Shown piece after piece: positions 7,265-14,628 of a DNA stretch of 17,486 nucleotides. The notes beneath the pieces are model-generated. The model was not told where the DNA came from, made no database searches, and saw only the letters and a list, made by a program, of their open reading frames with translations. Made by a program: the position numbers and the translations under genes. The DNA comes from CAYRMV01 sp964425255 (GTDB lineage Bacteria > Bacteroidota > Bacteroidia > Flavobacteriales_D > Crocinitomicaceae): assembly GCA_964425255.1 (NCBI GenBank), contig CAYRMV010000067.1, positions 1 to 17,486 on the forward strand, read 5' to 3'. The stretch's first letter is position 1. Every line of letters begins with the position of its first letter.

Positions 7265-7358
7265 AACAAACTATCTTTCATATTTTTCAATCTCCAATTG
7301 GATTCGAATTCAATTTTAAAGTTACTTATTTTTCGTTTTCAACATGTAAATTCCACCC

Positions 7359-7742
7359 TCACAACACATATTCTTCCATCAAGCGACGTAATTCGAGGTC
7401 TAAATCGCTTGTTTTTCCGGGGTGTGGTCGGGATGTTTGGATGCATGAACTTCGCACGGCGGTCAACCAACGGAAGCGTTCGGGGACTTCTTCCATTCCG
7501 ATGCGTCCACCCTGTTTTCCTCCGCGACAAATCGCTTGAAATGCTTCCAAATTTTCTCGAACAACTGCCAAATCAGTCTCGGGCGAAAAACAACTGATTC
7601 GGGATTCGTCTAAGTGAAAATCCATCCCTAATTTGCGTTGACGTTTACACATCAAAACCACGCCAACATTGATAAATTCTTCGCGTTCCACTCGTGGCAC
7701 CAAGCGGATAACGGCAAACTCAAATAAGTGTTTTTCGTGCAT
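7359..7742 (-). CDS. DUF3037 protein
   Basis: The 127-residue protein carries the DUF3037 signature near its N-terminus: FEFAVIRLVPRVEREEFINV (8-27) followed by GVVLMCK. The C-terminal part is helical and charged and ends LRRLMEEYVL. DUF3037 genes are often paired with the HipA-like kinase found here immediately upstream; the two overlap by 23 bp (7720-7742), so their translation is probably linked and their products probably act together. No catalytic motif is visible and the function is unknown. It is the last gene of the operon, and no clear terminator follows. Confidence 0.85.
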   Translation of the reverse strand: MHEKHLFEFAVIRLVPRVEREEFINVGVVLMCKRQRKLGMDFHLDESRISCFSPETDLAVVRENLEAFQAICRGGKQGGRIGMEEVPERFRWLTAVRSSCIQTSRPHPGKTSDLDLELRRLMEEYVL

Positions 7743-8514
7743 CTTTCGCTTGATTTACAAAATGAGAACTTTGATCTCGACGTGTGCGCAAAAACGCAAG
7801 ATAGACGTCTTTTATTTCCGACGGAGAAAGGGAAAGATCTTCCCAATTCAACCAATCATCGGGAATGGTATCGATAATTTCTTTCAATTTTTCATCCGTC
7901 AACACCGATTTCATTCGAGCATCTACCTCATCGATATCGCCCAAATGCGGCAATAAAACATGGTCTTTTACATACACAAACGGACTCACGGCATTGGTTT
8001 CCCACGAATCCCAATTGTGGTGAAAATAAAGCGAAGCTCCGTGGTCAATCAACCACAATTCCTTGTGCCAAATCAACATGTTTGTGTTGCGAAATGTACG
8101 GTCGATGTTGGTCAAAAAAGCATCTAGCCAAATGATTTCGGTGGCTTGTTTGGAATTTACTGTGGTAACCAAAGGATCAAAATTGATGGCTCCCGAAAGG
8201 TAATGCAATCCCAAATTGAGTCCATGACTGAAACGCAACAAATCCTGGATTTCTTCATCGGCTTCTGTACGTCCAAAATCTTCGTCCAAATCAATCAAAA
8301 CCAATTCAGGCACTTTGTGTCCCAACAGTCGAGCAATTTCTCCGCCAATAAATTCGGAAATCAGCATTTTCACGCCATGACCTGCACCGCGAAATTTCAG
8401 TACGTATTTGAATTCATCGTCGCATTCAACAACTGCGGGCAATGATCCACCTTCCCGCAATGGAGTGATGTAACGTGTCACATTGACCCGACGAATAGCT
8501 AGTGGTTTACTCAT
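7720..8514 (-). CDS. HipA-like Ser/Thr kinase, short form
   Basis: This 264-residue protein resembles the short HipA-like kinase family rather than the ~440-residue HipA toxin. Kinase features in order: a nucleotide-binding strand with Lys40 in YVLKFRGAG (37-45), helix-C Glu54, a catalytic loop LDAFLTNIDRTFRNTNML (130-147; Asp138-Arg139, Asn143/145), and a metal-binding LIDHGASL (155-162) with DHG in place of DFG. The residues needed for phosphotransfer look intact, so it may be active. No HipB-like DNA-binding antitoxin is adjacent; the partners are a DUF3037 protein (23-bp overlap) and an acyltransferase (4-bp ATGA overlap). Substrate unknown. Confidence 0.85.
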   Translation of the reverse strand: MSKPLAIRRVNVTRYITPLREGGSLPAVVECDDEFKYVLKFRGAGHGVKMLISEFIGGEIARLLGHKVPELVLIDLDEDFGRTEADEEIQDLLRFSHGLNLGLHYLSGAINFDPLVTTVNSKQATEIIWLDAFLTNIDRTFRNTNMLIWHKELWLIDHGASLYFHHNWDSWETNAVSPFVYVKDHVLLPHLGDIDEVDARMKSVLTDEKLKEIIDTIPDDWLNWEDLSLSPSEIKDVYLAFLRTRRDQSSHFVNQAKDARKTLI

Positions 8515-9065
8515 AATTCTTCCTCTCGAATTCCTTTTTCAGGATATTTCCCTTTGTATTTGTACAATTTCCGTTTAATTTCTCGAATATCGGCATCCAC
8601 ATCTCCAGTAGGATGAAAAACACCATCGAATCCGCCTCGTTTGTTTGGATAATCGATATATCCAATCAGAATAGGTACTTCTGCTTTCAAGGCAATATAG
8701 TAAAATCCTTTTTTCCAATTTGGGCTGTAAGAACGAGTTCCTTCTGGAGTAAAAAGCATGTACATAGTTTCGTTATTCTGAAAATAAGAAACAGCTTGAT
8801 CGGTGAAATTGTTGTTCGCTTTTCGATCCACTGGAATTCCACCAATGGAACGCAACCAAAACCCCAAAGGAAAAAAGAATAATTCTTTCTTAATCAAATA
8901 AGTAGCTTTTACCGAATAGGTATCAAATGTGGCTTTTCCAATAACAAAATCCCAGTTTGAAGTGTGTGGAGCAACAACAACTACTGCTTTGCTGACACCT
9001 TCAGGAACTTGACCGTCGATTTTCCACCCCAGCCATTTGAGAATGAGTGCAGTTAATTTTCCCAT
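8511..9065 (-). CDS. PlsC-like 1-acylglycerol-3-phosphate O-acyltransferase family protein
   Basis: The 184-residue protein has the four glycerolipid acyltransferase motifs: HTSNWD (34-39, the catalytic H-x4-D), GGIPVDR (75-81), FTPEGTRS (105-112) and VPILIGY (130-136). The family transfers acyl chains to lysophospholipids or related alcohols at the inner membrane; this short subtype's substrate is not known. The start at 9065 is preferred over an ATG at 9080 because the latter lies at the promoter's -7 element. The stop codon overlaps the start of the HipA-like gene (ATGA), so it is the first gene of a coupled three-gene operon. Confidence 0.88.
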   Translation of the reverse strand: MGKLTALILKWLGWKIDGQVPEGVSKAVVVVAPHTSNWDFVIGKATFDTYSVKATYLIKKELFFFPLGFWLRSIGGIPVDRKANNNFTDQAVSYFQNNETMYMLFTPEGTRSYSPNWKKGFYYIALKAEVPILIGYIDYPNKRGGFDGVFHPTGDVDADIREIKRKLYKYKGKYPEKGIREEEL

Positions 9066-9069
9066 AACA

Positions 9070-9077
9070 CAAAGGTA
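9070..9077 (-). promoter_or_regulatory. -7 element of the acyltransferase/HipA-like/DUF3037 operon
   Basis: A perfect TACCTTTG on the minus strand ends exactly 4 nt before the ATG at 9065. No -33 TTG is present at 17-23 nt. It is back-to-back with a plus-strand -7 element 19 bp away. Confidence 0.6.
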
Positions 9078-9096
9078 CATATTCTAAAAGAACGAT

Positions 9097-9104
9097 TACA
9101 TTTG
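9097..9104 (+). promoter_or_regulatory. -7 element of the membrane-anchored protein gene
   Basis: TACATTTG is a perfect TAnnTTTG match, 9 nt before the ATG at 9114 and 45 nt before the alternative ATG at 9150. No clear -33 TTG is visible upstream. Confidence 0.55.
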
Positions 9105-9113
9105 CACCTCAAA

Positions 9114-10460
9114 ATGTCTTCAGACCACATTTTGTTTAAGAAATCACATATGAAAAAGTCCTTCGGTTGGAAAAAAATTATTTTTAGCATTGTTATTCTA
9201 GCATTGCTTATCGTTGGTGTTTGGTTTTATCGTTTTTGGTTTGTTGATCAAGGACTTGATAACCGAAAATACATTCCCAAAAATGCTACGCTGGAAATTC
9301 AACTAAACGGGAAACAACTTTTTCAAACCGGATTAAAAGCCCTATTTTCGGGTGAAGACGATCCTGCTTTCGATAAACAATTCGATGAATTTTGGGACAA
9401 GCAAAAACAACAAGGTGGTCCGGGTATTGATTTGAATCAAACTGTTTACGCTTTTCAAACCGTTGAAAATGGAATTCCTATTCTTGGCGTAATCGCTCTA
9501 GTTGACAATGAAAAATGGTTTGAAAAGGAATGGAAAACGGATAATTCGGTCGGTTATGCGATCAACGAAGATTGTGTAATGATGCTTTTTTCGTTGAAAC
9601 ACTCCAAACAAAAATTGAATCTTTTAGCCCAAAAATACCTTTCCAATCCGAGTGCTGTTTCGGGTATTAAAACAGAGAAAACACTCACCATTCAAAGTAA
9701 AAATTGGAACATTGATTCGAAAACGGTGACAACTGTCAACCCATTGGAGATTCAAATTGAAAAACAAAAAATCAAACTTTCTGGCACAATCAAAACCAAT
9801 GAAACACTGATTCCTAGCGGGTTGAACTGGAGACTAATCCCCAATCATGCACATGTAAGTTCGGTAATTCCATCACAAGCACAAGTTTCATTGAAAGAAA
9901 TGCTCCAATTTCAAAAAATTACCCTTCCTTCGATTGATTATGTGGCAATCAATTACGCTAAATTAACTGTGGAAGAAGTGGATACAGAAGCAGGAATTTT
10001 ATTCAATCCAGATTGTCAAGTGCTGTTGCATTTCAATGAAAAAATCAATCTAGATTCCTTGTTTCAATTCGACGAGAAATGGAAAAAATTGGGCCTTTAC
10101 CAAAACAAGCAATTGATTCGAGGAAGCACCATATATCACCTGGCAACTCCCGATCCGTACACTTTGTTTGTTGGTACGGATAAAAATGCACTTCAATCAG
10201 GTCGTCCGAATCACGTTTGTGCTGTGCAAGGAGATTTGGTCAACTTCACCAAAATCGAAGGTGGTGGAATGATTACGATGTTGGCTTCTGTCTACCCACC
10301 TTTCCGAGCATTCCGAGGATTAACGCAAGAAATGAAGCAAGTGTCCATTCAGTTGGAAGAAAAAGAGGGGAAAGTTGAACTTCAAGGAATCATTGAAACA
10401 AAAGAAAAAACCAATCTTTTCAAAGAAAGTTTGAAATTTTACTGGCAATTAGCGAATTGA
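9114..10460 (+). CDS. Membrane-anchored protein of unknown function
   Basis: The 448-residue protein has one N-terminal transmembrane anchor (about residues 21-43, IIFSIVILALLIVGVWFY) preceded by a basic KKSFGWKK, then a ~400-residue domain predicted to face the periplasm. The domain opens with YIPKNATLEIQLNGKQL and contains GPGIDLNQTVYAF, loosely like DUF4836-type or similar lipoprotein domains, but I cannot assign a family. Met13 (ATG at 9150) is an equally plausible start and would put the anchor at the very N-terminus. A TTG at 9102 lies inside the -7 element and is rejected. It diverges from the acyltransferase operon and its 3' end overlaps the convergent BtuF-like gene by 12 bp. Confidence 0.8.
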   Translation: MSSDHILFKKSHMKKSFGWKKIIFSIVILALLIVGVWFYRFWFVDQGLDNRKYIPKNATLEIQLNGKQLFQTGLKALFSGEDDPAFDKQFDEFWDKQKQQGGPGIDLNQTVYAFQTVENGIPILGVIALVDNEKWFEKEWKTDNSVGYAINEDCVMMLFSLKHSKQKLNLLAQKYLSNPSAVSGIKTEKTLTIQSKNWNIDSKTVTTVNPLEIQIEKQKIKLSGTIKTNETLIPSGLNWRLIPNHAHVSSVIPSQAQVSLKEMLQFQKITLPSIDYVAINYAKLTVEEVDTEAGILFNPDCQVLLHFNEKINLDSLFQFDEKWKKLGLYQNKQLIRGSTIYHLATPDPYTLFVGTDKNALQSGRPNHVCAVQGDLVNFTKIEGGGMITMLASVYPPFRAFRGLTQEMKQVSIQLEEKEGKVELQGIIETKEKTNLFKESLKFYWQLAN

Positions 10461-11234
10461 GTTTAACAACTTCCTAAAGTATGTTGGAGCTCCCATCAAA
10501 CGAGATCCATACCACGAAAAATATTCGCCATCCACTAGTTGTACCTTGGAAGAAGGAAATGTTTTTTGAAAAAATGCTATGTCTATTTCCTTAAATGGAT
10601 ATGGTTCTGAACTGAGGAAAATCAAATCGGGTTGTTTGTCTGAATCTGGATCCCACGTTGGATATCGTATATCATCAAAGAAATTCGTCAAGCCAATGCT
10701 TTCGAAAAGAGAATCAATAAAGGTATTTTTCCCTGCAACCATATACGGATTTTTCCAGATAAGGTAGGCAACTGATTTCCCTATGTTTGGATGCGTAAAT
10801 TGAGCTAATTGATCAAATTCGGATTGAATGGATTGCTTCAAGTAATTCGCTTTCTCAGATCGATGTGTCAATTCTCCGATTTGTTGAATCATTTCCAAAG
10901 CGTCTGTTAAATTTTCAATATCACTCATCCAAACAGGAAATTCGTGCGCCAACAATTCGATGTCACTTTGTGTGTTCTCTTCTTTGTTTCCGATGATTAA
11001 ATCTGGCTTCAAGGATCGAACACGTTCCAGATTTACTTGCTTTGTCCCCCCTACTCGTTGCTTGGATTGAAACCAGGAACGTGGATGAATACAAAATTTG
11101 GTGATTCCAATCACTTCTTGATCCAAATCTAAATCGAACAGCAACTCCGTTTGTGAAGGAACCAATGAAATAATTCGTTTGGGTGGAAATTCCACGCGCA
11201 CGGTTCTTCCCATTTGATCTGTAAATTCCTTCAC
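10449..11234 (-). CDS. BtuF-like helical-backbone metal/corrin receptor without signal peptide
   Basis: The 261-residue protein belongs to the periplasmic-binding-protein class with a helical backbone (TroA/BtuF/FhuD type): TDQMGRTV (5-12), PPKRIISLVPSQTELLFDL (17-35), VIGITKFCIHP (41-51), VGGTKQVNLERVRSLKPDLI (61-80), YLIWKNPYMVAG (157-168) and DGEYFSWYGSRL (235-246). Such proteins bind cobalamin, haem or siderophores for ABC importers. It starts at a GTG because TDQ.GRT is conserved at the N-terminus and no in-frame ATG lies upstream before a stop. No signal peptide or lipobox is visible, so periplasmic location is not supported, and no permease or ATPase is nearby. Confidence 0.8.
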   Translation of the reverse strand: MKEFTDQMGRTVRVEFPPKRIISLVPSQTELLFDLDLDQEVIGITKFCIHPRSWFQSKQRVGGTKQVNLERVRSLKPDLIIGNKEENTQSDIELLAHEFPVWMSDIENLTDALEMIQQIGELTHRSEKANYLKQSIQSEFDQLAQFTHPNIGKSVAYLIWKNPYMVAGKNTFIDSLFESIGLTNFFDDIRYPTWDPDSDKQPDLIFLSSEPYPFKEIDIAFFQKTFPSSKVQLVDGEYFSWYGSRLMGAPTYFRKLLNSIR

Positions 11235-11256
11235 TTTTATTCTGAATTTAATTCAT

Positions 11257-11295
11257 AAAAAAACAAAAGCCGCCAAATTGAGTTGACAGCTTTCG
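11257..11295 (-). terminator. Rho-independent terminator of the cystathionine beta-synthase gene
   Basis: On the minus strand a 13-bp stem with a few G-U pairs (11283-11295 with 11264-11276) surrounds a 6-nt loop (11277-11282) and is followed by seven T's (rc of 11257-11263). It starts 18 nt after the CBS stop codon and separates CBS from the BtuF-like gene. Confidence 0.88.
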
Positions 11296-11312
11296 TTTTA
11301 AACTTTATTTTC

Positions 11313-12674
11313 TTAGCACATAGCTGCGATAATATCTTGTTTTGTTACAATGTGAAAACGTCCATTTTCCATTTCAACCAACACAGCTGGCGTTTCTTTG
11401 TTGATCAACTTTGAAACTTCTTCAATTGGCGTAGCCGCTTTGACAATCGGGAAAGGTTTTTGCATCACTTGAGAAATAGCAATGTCTCGTTTCGATGCAT
11501 CATCCACAATGAGTTGATAGGTATGAACATCATCCAAAGAACCAACAAATGTTCCATCACGCATGACAGGAATTTGAGAAATAGAGAATTTACGCATTTT
11601 AGCAATCGCATGCGACACCAATTCTTCTGCATACACAGAAACCAACGGTTGATCTACGTGATTGGCAACCAAGTCGCCTGCTGTTTTGTGCCCTTCATCT
11701 AAGAAACCACGTTCGCGCATCCAATCATCGTTAAAGATTTTTCCCACATAACGACTTCCATGGTCGTGAAATAAAACCACAACCACATCATCCTCTTTCA
11801 ATTCGTCTTTCAATTGCAACAACCCTTTGATTGCTGATCCTGCTGAGTTACCAACAAAAATCCCTTCCTCACGAGCCAATCTACGTGTGTAAACAGCAGC
11901 GTCTTTGTCCGTTACTTTTTCAAAACGATCAATGATTGAAAAATCAACATTGGCAGGAAGAATATCTTCACCAATTCCTTCTGTGATGTATGGATAAATT
12001 TCATTTTCGTCAAAAATTCCAGTTTCGTGGTATTTTTTGAAAACCGATCCATAGGTATCAATTCCCCAAATTTTGATGTTTGGATTTTTTTCTTTCAAAA
12101 ATTTCCCTGTTCCTGAAATCGTTCCACCTGTTCCAACACCCACAATGAAATGCGTGATTTTCCCATCCGTTTGTTCCCAAATTTCAGGACCTGTTTGCTC
12201 ATAATGCGCTTGACGATTCGATAAATTATCGTATTGGTTCACATACCATGAATTTGGAATTTCTTCCGCCAAACGACGGGAAACAGAATAATACGAACGG
12301 GGATCAGAAGGCTCAACAGCGGTTGGACAAACAACCACTTCCGCACCAACAGCACGTAAAATATCCATTTTTTCTTTGGACTGTTTGTCATTCAAAACAC
12401 AAATCAGTTTGTATCCTTTGATGATACAAGCAAGTGCCAAGCCCATTCCTGTATTTCCTGAAGTTCCTTCGATAATGGTTCCTCCTGGTTTCAACAATCC
12501 AGCCTTTTCGGCATCTTCAATCATTTTAACTGCCATACGGTCTTTCACCGAGTTACCTGGATTGGTTGTTTCTACTTTTGCCAAAACGGTCGCTTTCACC
12601 TCTTTGGTTAATTTATTCAAACGAACAAGAGGAGTGTTCCCAATTGTTTCTAGTATGTTGTTATAAATTTTCAT
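11313..12674 (-). CDS. cbs: Cystathionine beta-synthase
   Basis: This PLP enzyme joins homocysteine and serine (or acts as a cysteine synthase) in cytosolic transsulfuration. The 453 residues comprise a fold-type II PLP domain (1-~325) and a C-terminal pair of CBS domains (~337-392 and ~400-453). Visible sites are Lys44 in NPGNSVKDR (PLP Schiff base), TSGNTG (71-76), the phosphate loop GTGGTISGTGK (181-191) and GNSAGSA (275-281). The segment DIL.A.GAEVV followed later by FNDDWMRERGFL (314-325) is closer to cystathionine beta-synthase than to CysK/CysM, and the CBS pair supports this. Monocistronic: own -7 element and strong terminator. No cystathionine lyase is adjacent. Confidence 0.9.
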   Translation of the reverse strand: MKIYNNILETIGNTPLVRLNKLTKEVKATVLAKVETTNPGNSVKDRMAVKMIEDAEKAGLLKPGGTIIEGTSGNTGMGLALACIIKGYKLICVLNDKQSKEKMDILRAVGAEVVVCPTAVEPSDPRSYYSVSRRLAEEIPNSWYVNQYDNLSNRQAHYEQTGPEIWEQTDGKITHFIVGVGTGGTISGTGKFLKEKNPNIKIWGIDTYGSVFKKYHETGIFDENEIYPYITEGIGEDILPANVDFSIIDRFEKVTDKDAAVYTRRLAREEGIFVGNSAGSAIKGLLQLKDELKEDDVVVVLFHDHGSRYVGKIFNDDWMRERGFLDEGHKTAGDLVANHVDQPLVSVYAEELVSHAIAKMRKFSISQIPVMRDGTFVGSLDDVHTYQLIVDDASKRDIAISQVMQKPFPIVKAATPIEEVSKLINKETPAVLVEMENGRFHIVTKQDIIAAMC

Positions 12675-12717
12675 CGTTTTTTATTTCGGGTTTATTTCGC
12701 CCATTTCATTTTGACTG

Positions 12718-12725
12718 CAAAGATA
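12718..12725 (-). promoter_or_regulatory. -7 element of the cystathionine beta-synthase gene
   Basis: A perfect TATCTTTG on the minus strand lies 43 nt before the ATG at 12674, leaving a leader of about 37 nt. No TTG is present at the -33 position. Confidence 0.55.
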
Positions 12726-12781
12726 CATTTTCGATTAGAAATGTACTTCACTTATTTAAAAACCTAAGTTCTCCTTTCTAT

Positions 12782-13192
12782 TTAAATCGCTTCGCCCTCC
12801 ATAATTGTCAAGCGCAAAATGGCATAAATTACAATTCCAGTTATGGTAATTAAATTGGAAACTTTGTACGAATTCAAATAATCCTCCGGAAACCCAAGTT
12901 TTTTATAAATAGCAAATTGGCGAAAAAATCGATAAGCAGAAATAAGTGCCAATGCAAGAAAGAAAATGATTGAACTCACTAAGAAAGGGACGAAATTCGT
13001 AACCGTCAGAATCATATACAATACAAAAATACCGATGATGATTCCCAATTGTTTTGAATTTCTCGCCGAGCCAATTTCGACTAATTGCACTTTTTGTTCA
13101 TCCGATAAATAAGCAATCGCTTTTTGTTGCATGCGTCTGGAAAGAAAAATGGTTCCAAATAAAAAAATAAATCCTAAAAGTGATGAATCCAT
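12782..13192 (-). CDS. Small integral membrane protein, unknown function
   Basis: The 136-residue protein has about four hydrophobic segments: 3-17 (SSLLGFIFLFGTIFL), 48-66 (LGIIIGIFVLYMILTVTNF), 69-87 (FLVSSIIFFLALALISAYR) and 113-129 (LITITGIVIYAILRLTI). A charged loop after the first segment contains YLSDEQKVQLVEIG. I do not recognise a family. It begins 12 bp after the MFS transporter stop codon on the same strand, so the two are probably co-transcribed, and it might assist the transporter; that is inference only. No terminator was found between it and the CBS promoter region. Confidence 0.75.
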   Translation of the reverse strand: MDSSLLGFIFLFGTIFLSRRMQQKAIAYLSDEQKVQLVEIGSARNSKQLGIIIGIFVLYMILTVTNFVPFLVSSIIFFLALALISAYRFFRQFAIYKKLGFPEDYLNSYKVSNLITITGIVIYAILRLTIMEGEAI

Positions 13193-13204
13193 AAATACGT
13201 TGTT

Positions 13205-14455
13205 TTATTCTGTAAAATCTAAATCTCTGTCGTGTGTTTCAGCAATTGTCAAAGTGGAATAAATTCCCAATCCAAAAGCAATGGTACCGACAATCACAGC
13301 TGCCCAGATTACGCCTGCATTTGGTTTGAAATAATTGAACAACAAAATCATCAACACCAATGTTCCGCGAACCATGTTGGGAATCGTTGTTGCGGCTGTT
13401 GCACGAATGTTTGTACCAAATTGTTCCGCTCCAACAGTCACGAACAAAGCCCAATATCCTGTCCCCAATCCCAACCAAACACAGAAAAAGTAATACATTT
13501 CTACTGATTTTGCTGCACCTGACAACATCAAAATTACTCCGACTACCGTAAACAACATCATGTAAAAAATGGCCTTTTTTCTTGATTTTAATTTGTTACT
13601 GATAAATCCACTTGCAAAATCACCCGCAGAAATACCGACGTAGGCCCAAAGTATTGCTTTTCCTGGGTCAATTTCCCCTACGATGCCCAATGCTGCTCCA
13701 AATTGATTGGCCAAAACAGCCAGAATACCTATACAAAACCACGTCGGTAAACCAATAGCGATGCATTTCATGTAACGAACGAAGCGATCGTAGTTAGTAA
13801 AAAAAGATAAAAAATTTCCTTTGGAAACCGTTTCGTTGTGAGCCACTTTTTTGTAGATCCCCGATTCGACCACACTGATACGCAAAACCAAAAGCATCAA
13901 TCCAAGTCCACCACCGATGAAATAGGATATCGTCCAATCGCCCGCCATTTCGACAGTCAAGCCAGCCACCACAGCACCCAATAAGCCAAATCCAGCCACA
14001 ATTGAAGTACCGATTGCACGCAATTCTTTGGGTAATGATTCAGACACCAAGGTGATTCCAGCTCCAAGTTCGCCCGCTAAACCAACTCCAGCAACAAACC
14101 GAAAAAGTGCATACGCATTTTGTTTTTCCATGAAATCGATGTGAGGAAGCAAACCACAGGCAATGTTGGCCAACGAATACACCAAAATAGATCCAAACAA
14201 AACAGAAAGTCGGCCTTTTTTATCGCCAAAAACGCCCCACAAAATTCCACCTAAAAGCAAACCAGTTTTTTCCCAATTAAGAATCATGGTTCCATACGCA
14301 TCGACATCCAAGCCCATGCTTTCCAAACTCGGAATGCGGACAATGGAAAAAAGTAACAAATCATAAATATCAACGAAATATCCCAAGGCAGCAATCACAA
14401 CAGGAATGCTCAACAAGTGTTTCCATTTTTCTTTTCCCGTGAACGTTTTCTCCAT
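13205..14455 (-). CDS. MFS transporter, metabolite:H+ symporter type
   Basis: The 416-residue inner-membrane protein has about 12 hydrophobic segments of the major facilitator superfamily. The loop 2-3 signature GDKKGRLSVLFGS (77-89) and a second conserved block RFVAGVGLAGELGAGITLVS (119-138) followed by ESLPKELRA resemble the sugar-transporter/MHS branch that moves metabolites such as organic acids or sugars with protons. GYFVDIYDLLLFSIVR (25-40) near the N-terminus, with Asp residues in the first helix, is also typical. The substrate cannot be inferred. It heads a two-gene unit with a small membrane protein 12 bp downstream. A weak -7-like TATTTTCG lies at 14476-14483. Confidence 0.88.
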   Translation of the reverse strand: MEKTFTGKEKWKHLLSIPVVIAALGYFVDIYDLLLFSIVRIPSLESMGLDVDAYGTMILNWEKTGLLLGGILWGVFGDKKGRLSVLFGSILVYSLANIACGLLPHIDFMEKQNAYALFRFVAGVGLAGELGAGITLVSESLPKELRAIGTSIVAGFGLLGAVVAGLTVEMAGDWTISYFIGGGLGLMLLVLRISVVESGIYKKVAHNETVSKGNFLSFFTNYDRFVRYMKCIAIGLPTWFCIGILAVLANQFGAALGIVGEIDPGKAILWAYVGISAGDFASGFISNKLKSRKKAIFYMMLFTVVGVILMLSGAAKSVEMYYFFCVWLGLGTGYWALFVTVGAEQFGTNIRATAATTIPNMVRGTLVLMILLFNYFKPNAGVIWAAVIVGTIAFGLGIYSTLTIAETHDRDLDFTE

Positions 14456-14563
14456 CCTGATTTGTTTTAGCTCGACGAAAATAGGGAAATTGTAGGAAAA
14501 AGAAAGCCTAATCGGGATGAGAAATCAGATTTAATTCTCGAATTAGAAAAAATGCTTCGACTC

Positions 14564-14596
14564 TTGGATTCGTTTATAATAATATGTGTTACTTTG
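14564..14596 (+). promoter_or_regulatory. Candidate porQ promoter
   Basis: TTG at 14564-14566, a 22-nt spacer and TTACTTTG at 14589-14596 (one mismatch to TAnnTTTG) give a promoter with about a 27-nt leader to the ATG at 14629. The same 22-nt spacing occurs at the DUF5522 promoter. Confidence 0.45.
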
Positions 14597-14628
14597 CGTT
14601 TGGATTGAAGAGATTCGAAAACGACAAC

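Larger units (their letters stand above)
6879..7358. other. 480-bp gene-free stretch
   Basis: No intact gene is visible on either strand. The left half (6879-7140) is very AT-rich and holds a 9-bp inverted repeat, an 11-bp direct repeat (TCGATTACTTT at 6894-6904 and 6938-6948) and a decayed-looking minus-strand reading frame. The middle (7149-7264) is G+C-richer and highly structured. The right end (7265-7358) is AT-rich and shows no clear terminator for the DUF3037 gene that ends at 7359. Confidence 0.7.

Noticed and set aside
7240..7597. Two plus-strand open frames of 99 codons each (starting at 7240 and 7298)
   Set aside because: Both lie mostly opposite the DUF3037 coding region or run into the structured element, and their translations show no domain-like pattern.
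7720..8514. Canonical HipBA toxin-antitoxin module
   Set aside because: The kinase is far shorter than HipA, and there is no HipB-like helix-turn-helix gene; the neighbours are DUF3037 and an acyltransferase.
9102..9113. TTG at 9102 as start of the membrane-anchored protein
   Set aside because: It lies inside the TACATTTG -7 element, so it cannot be in the transcript from that promoter; ATGs follow at 9114 and 9150.
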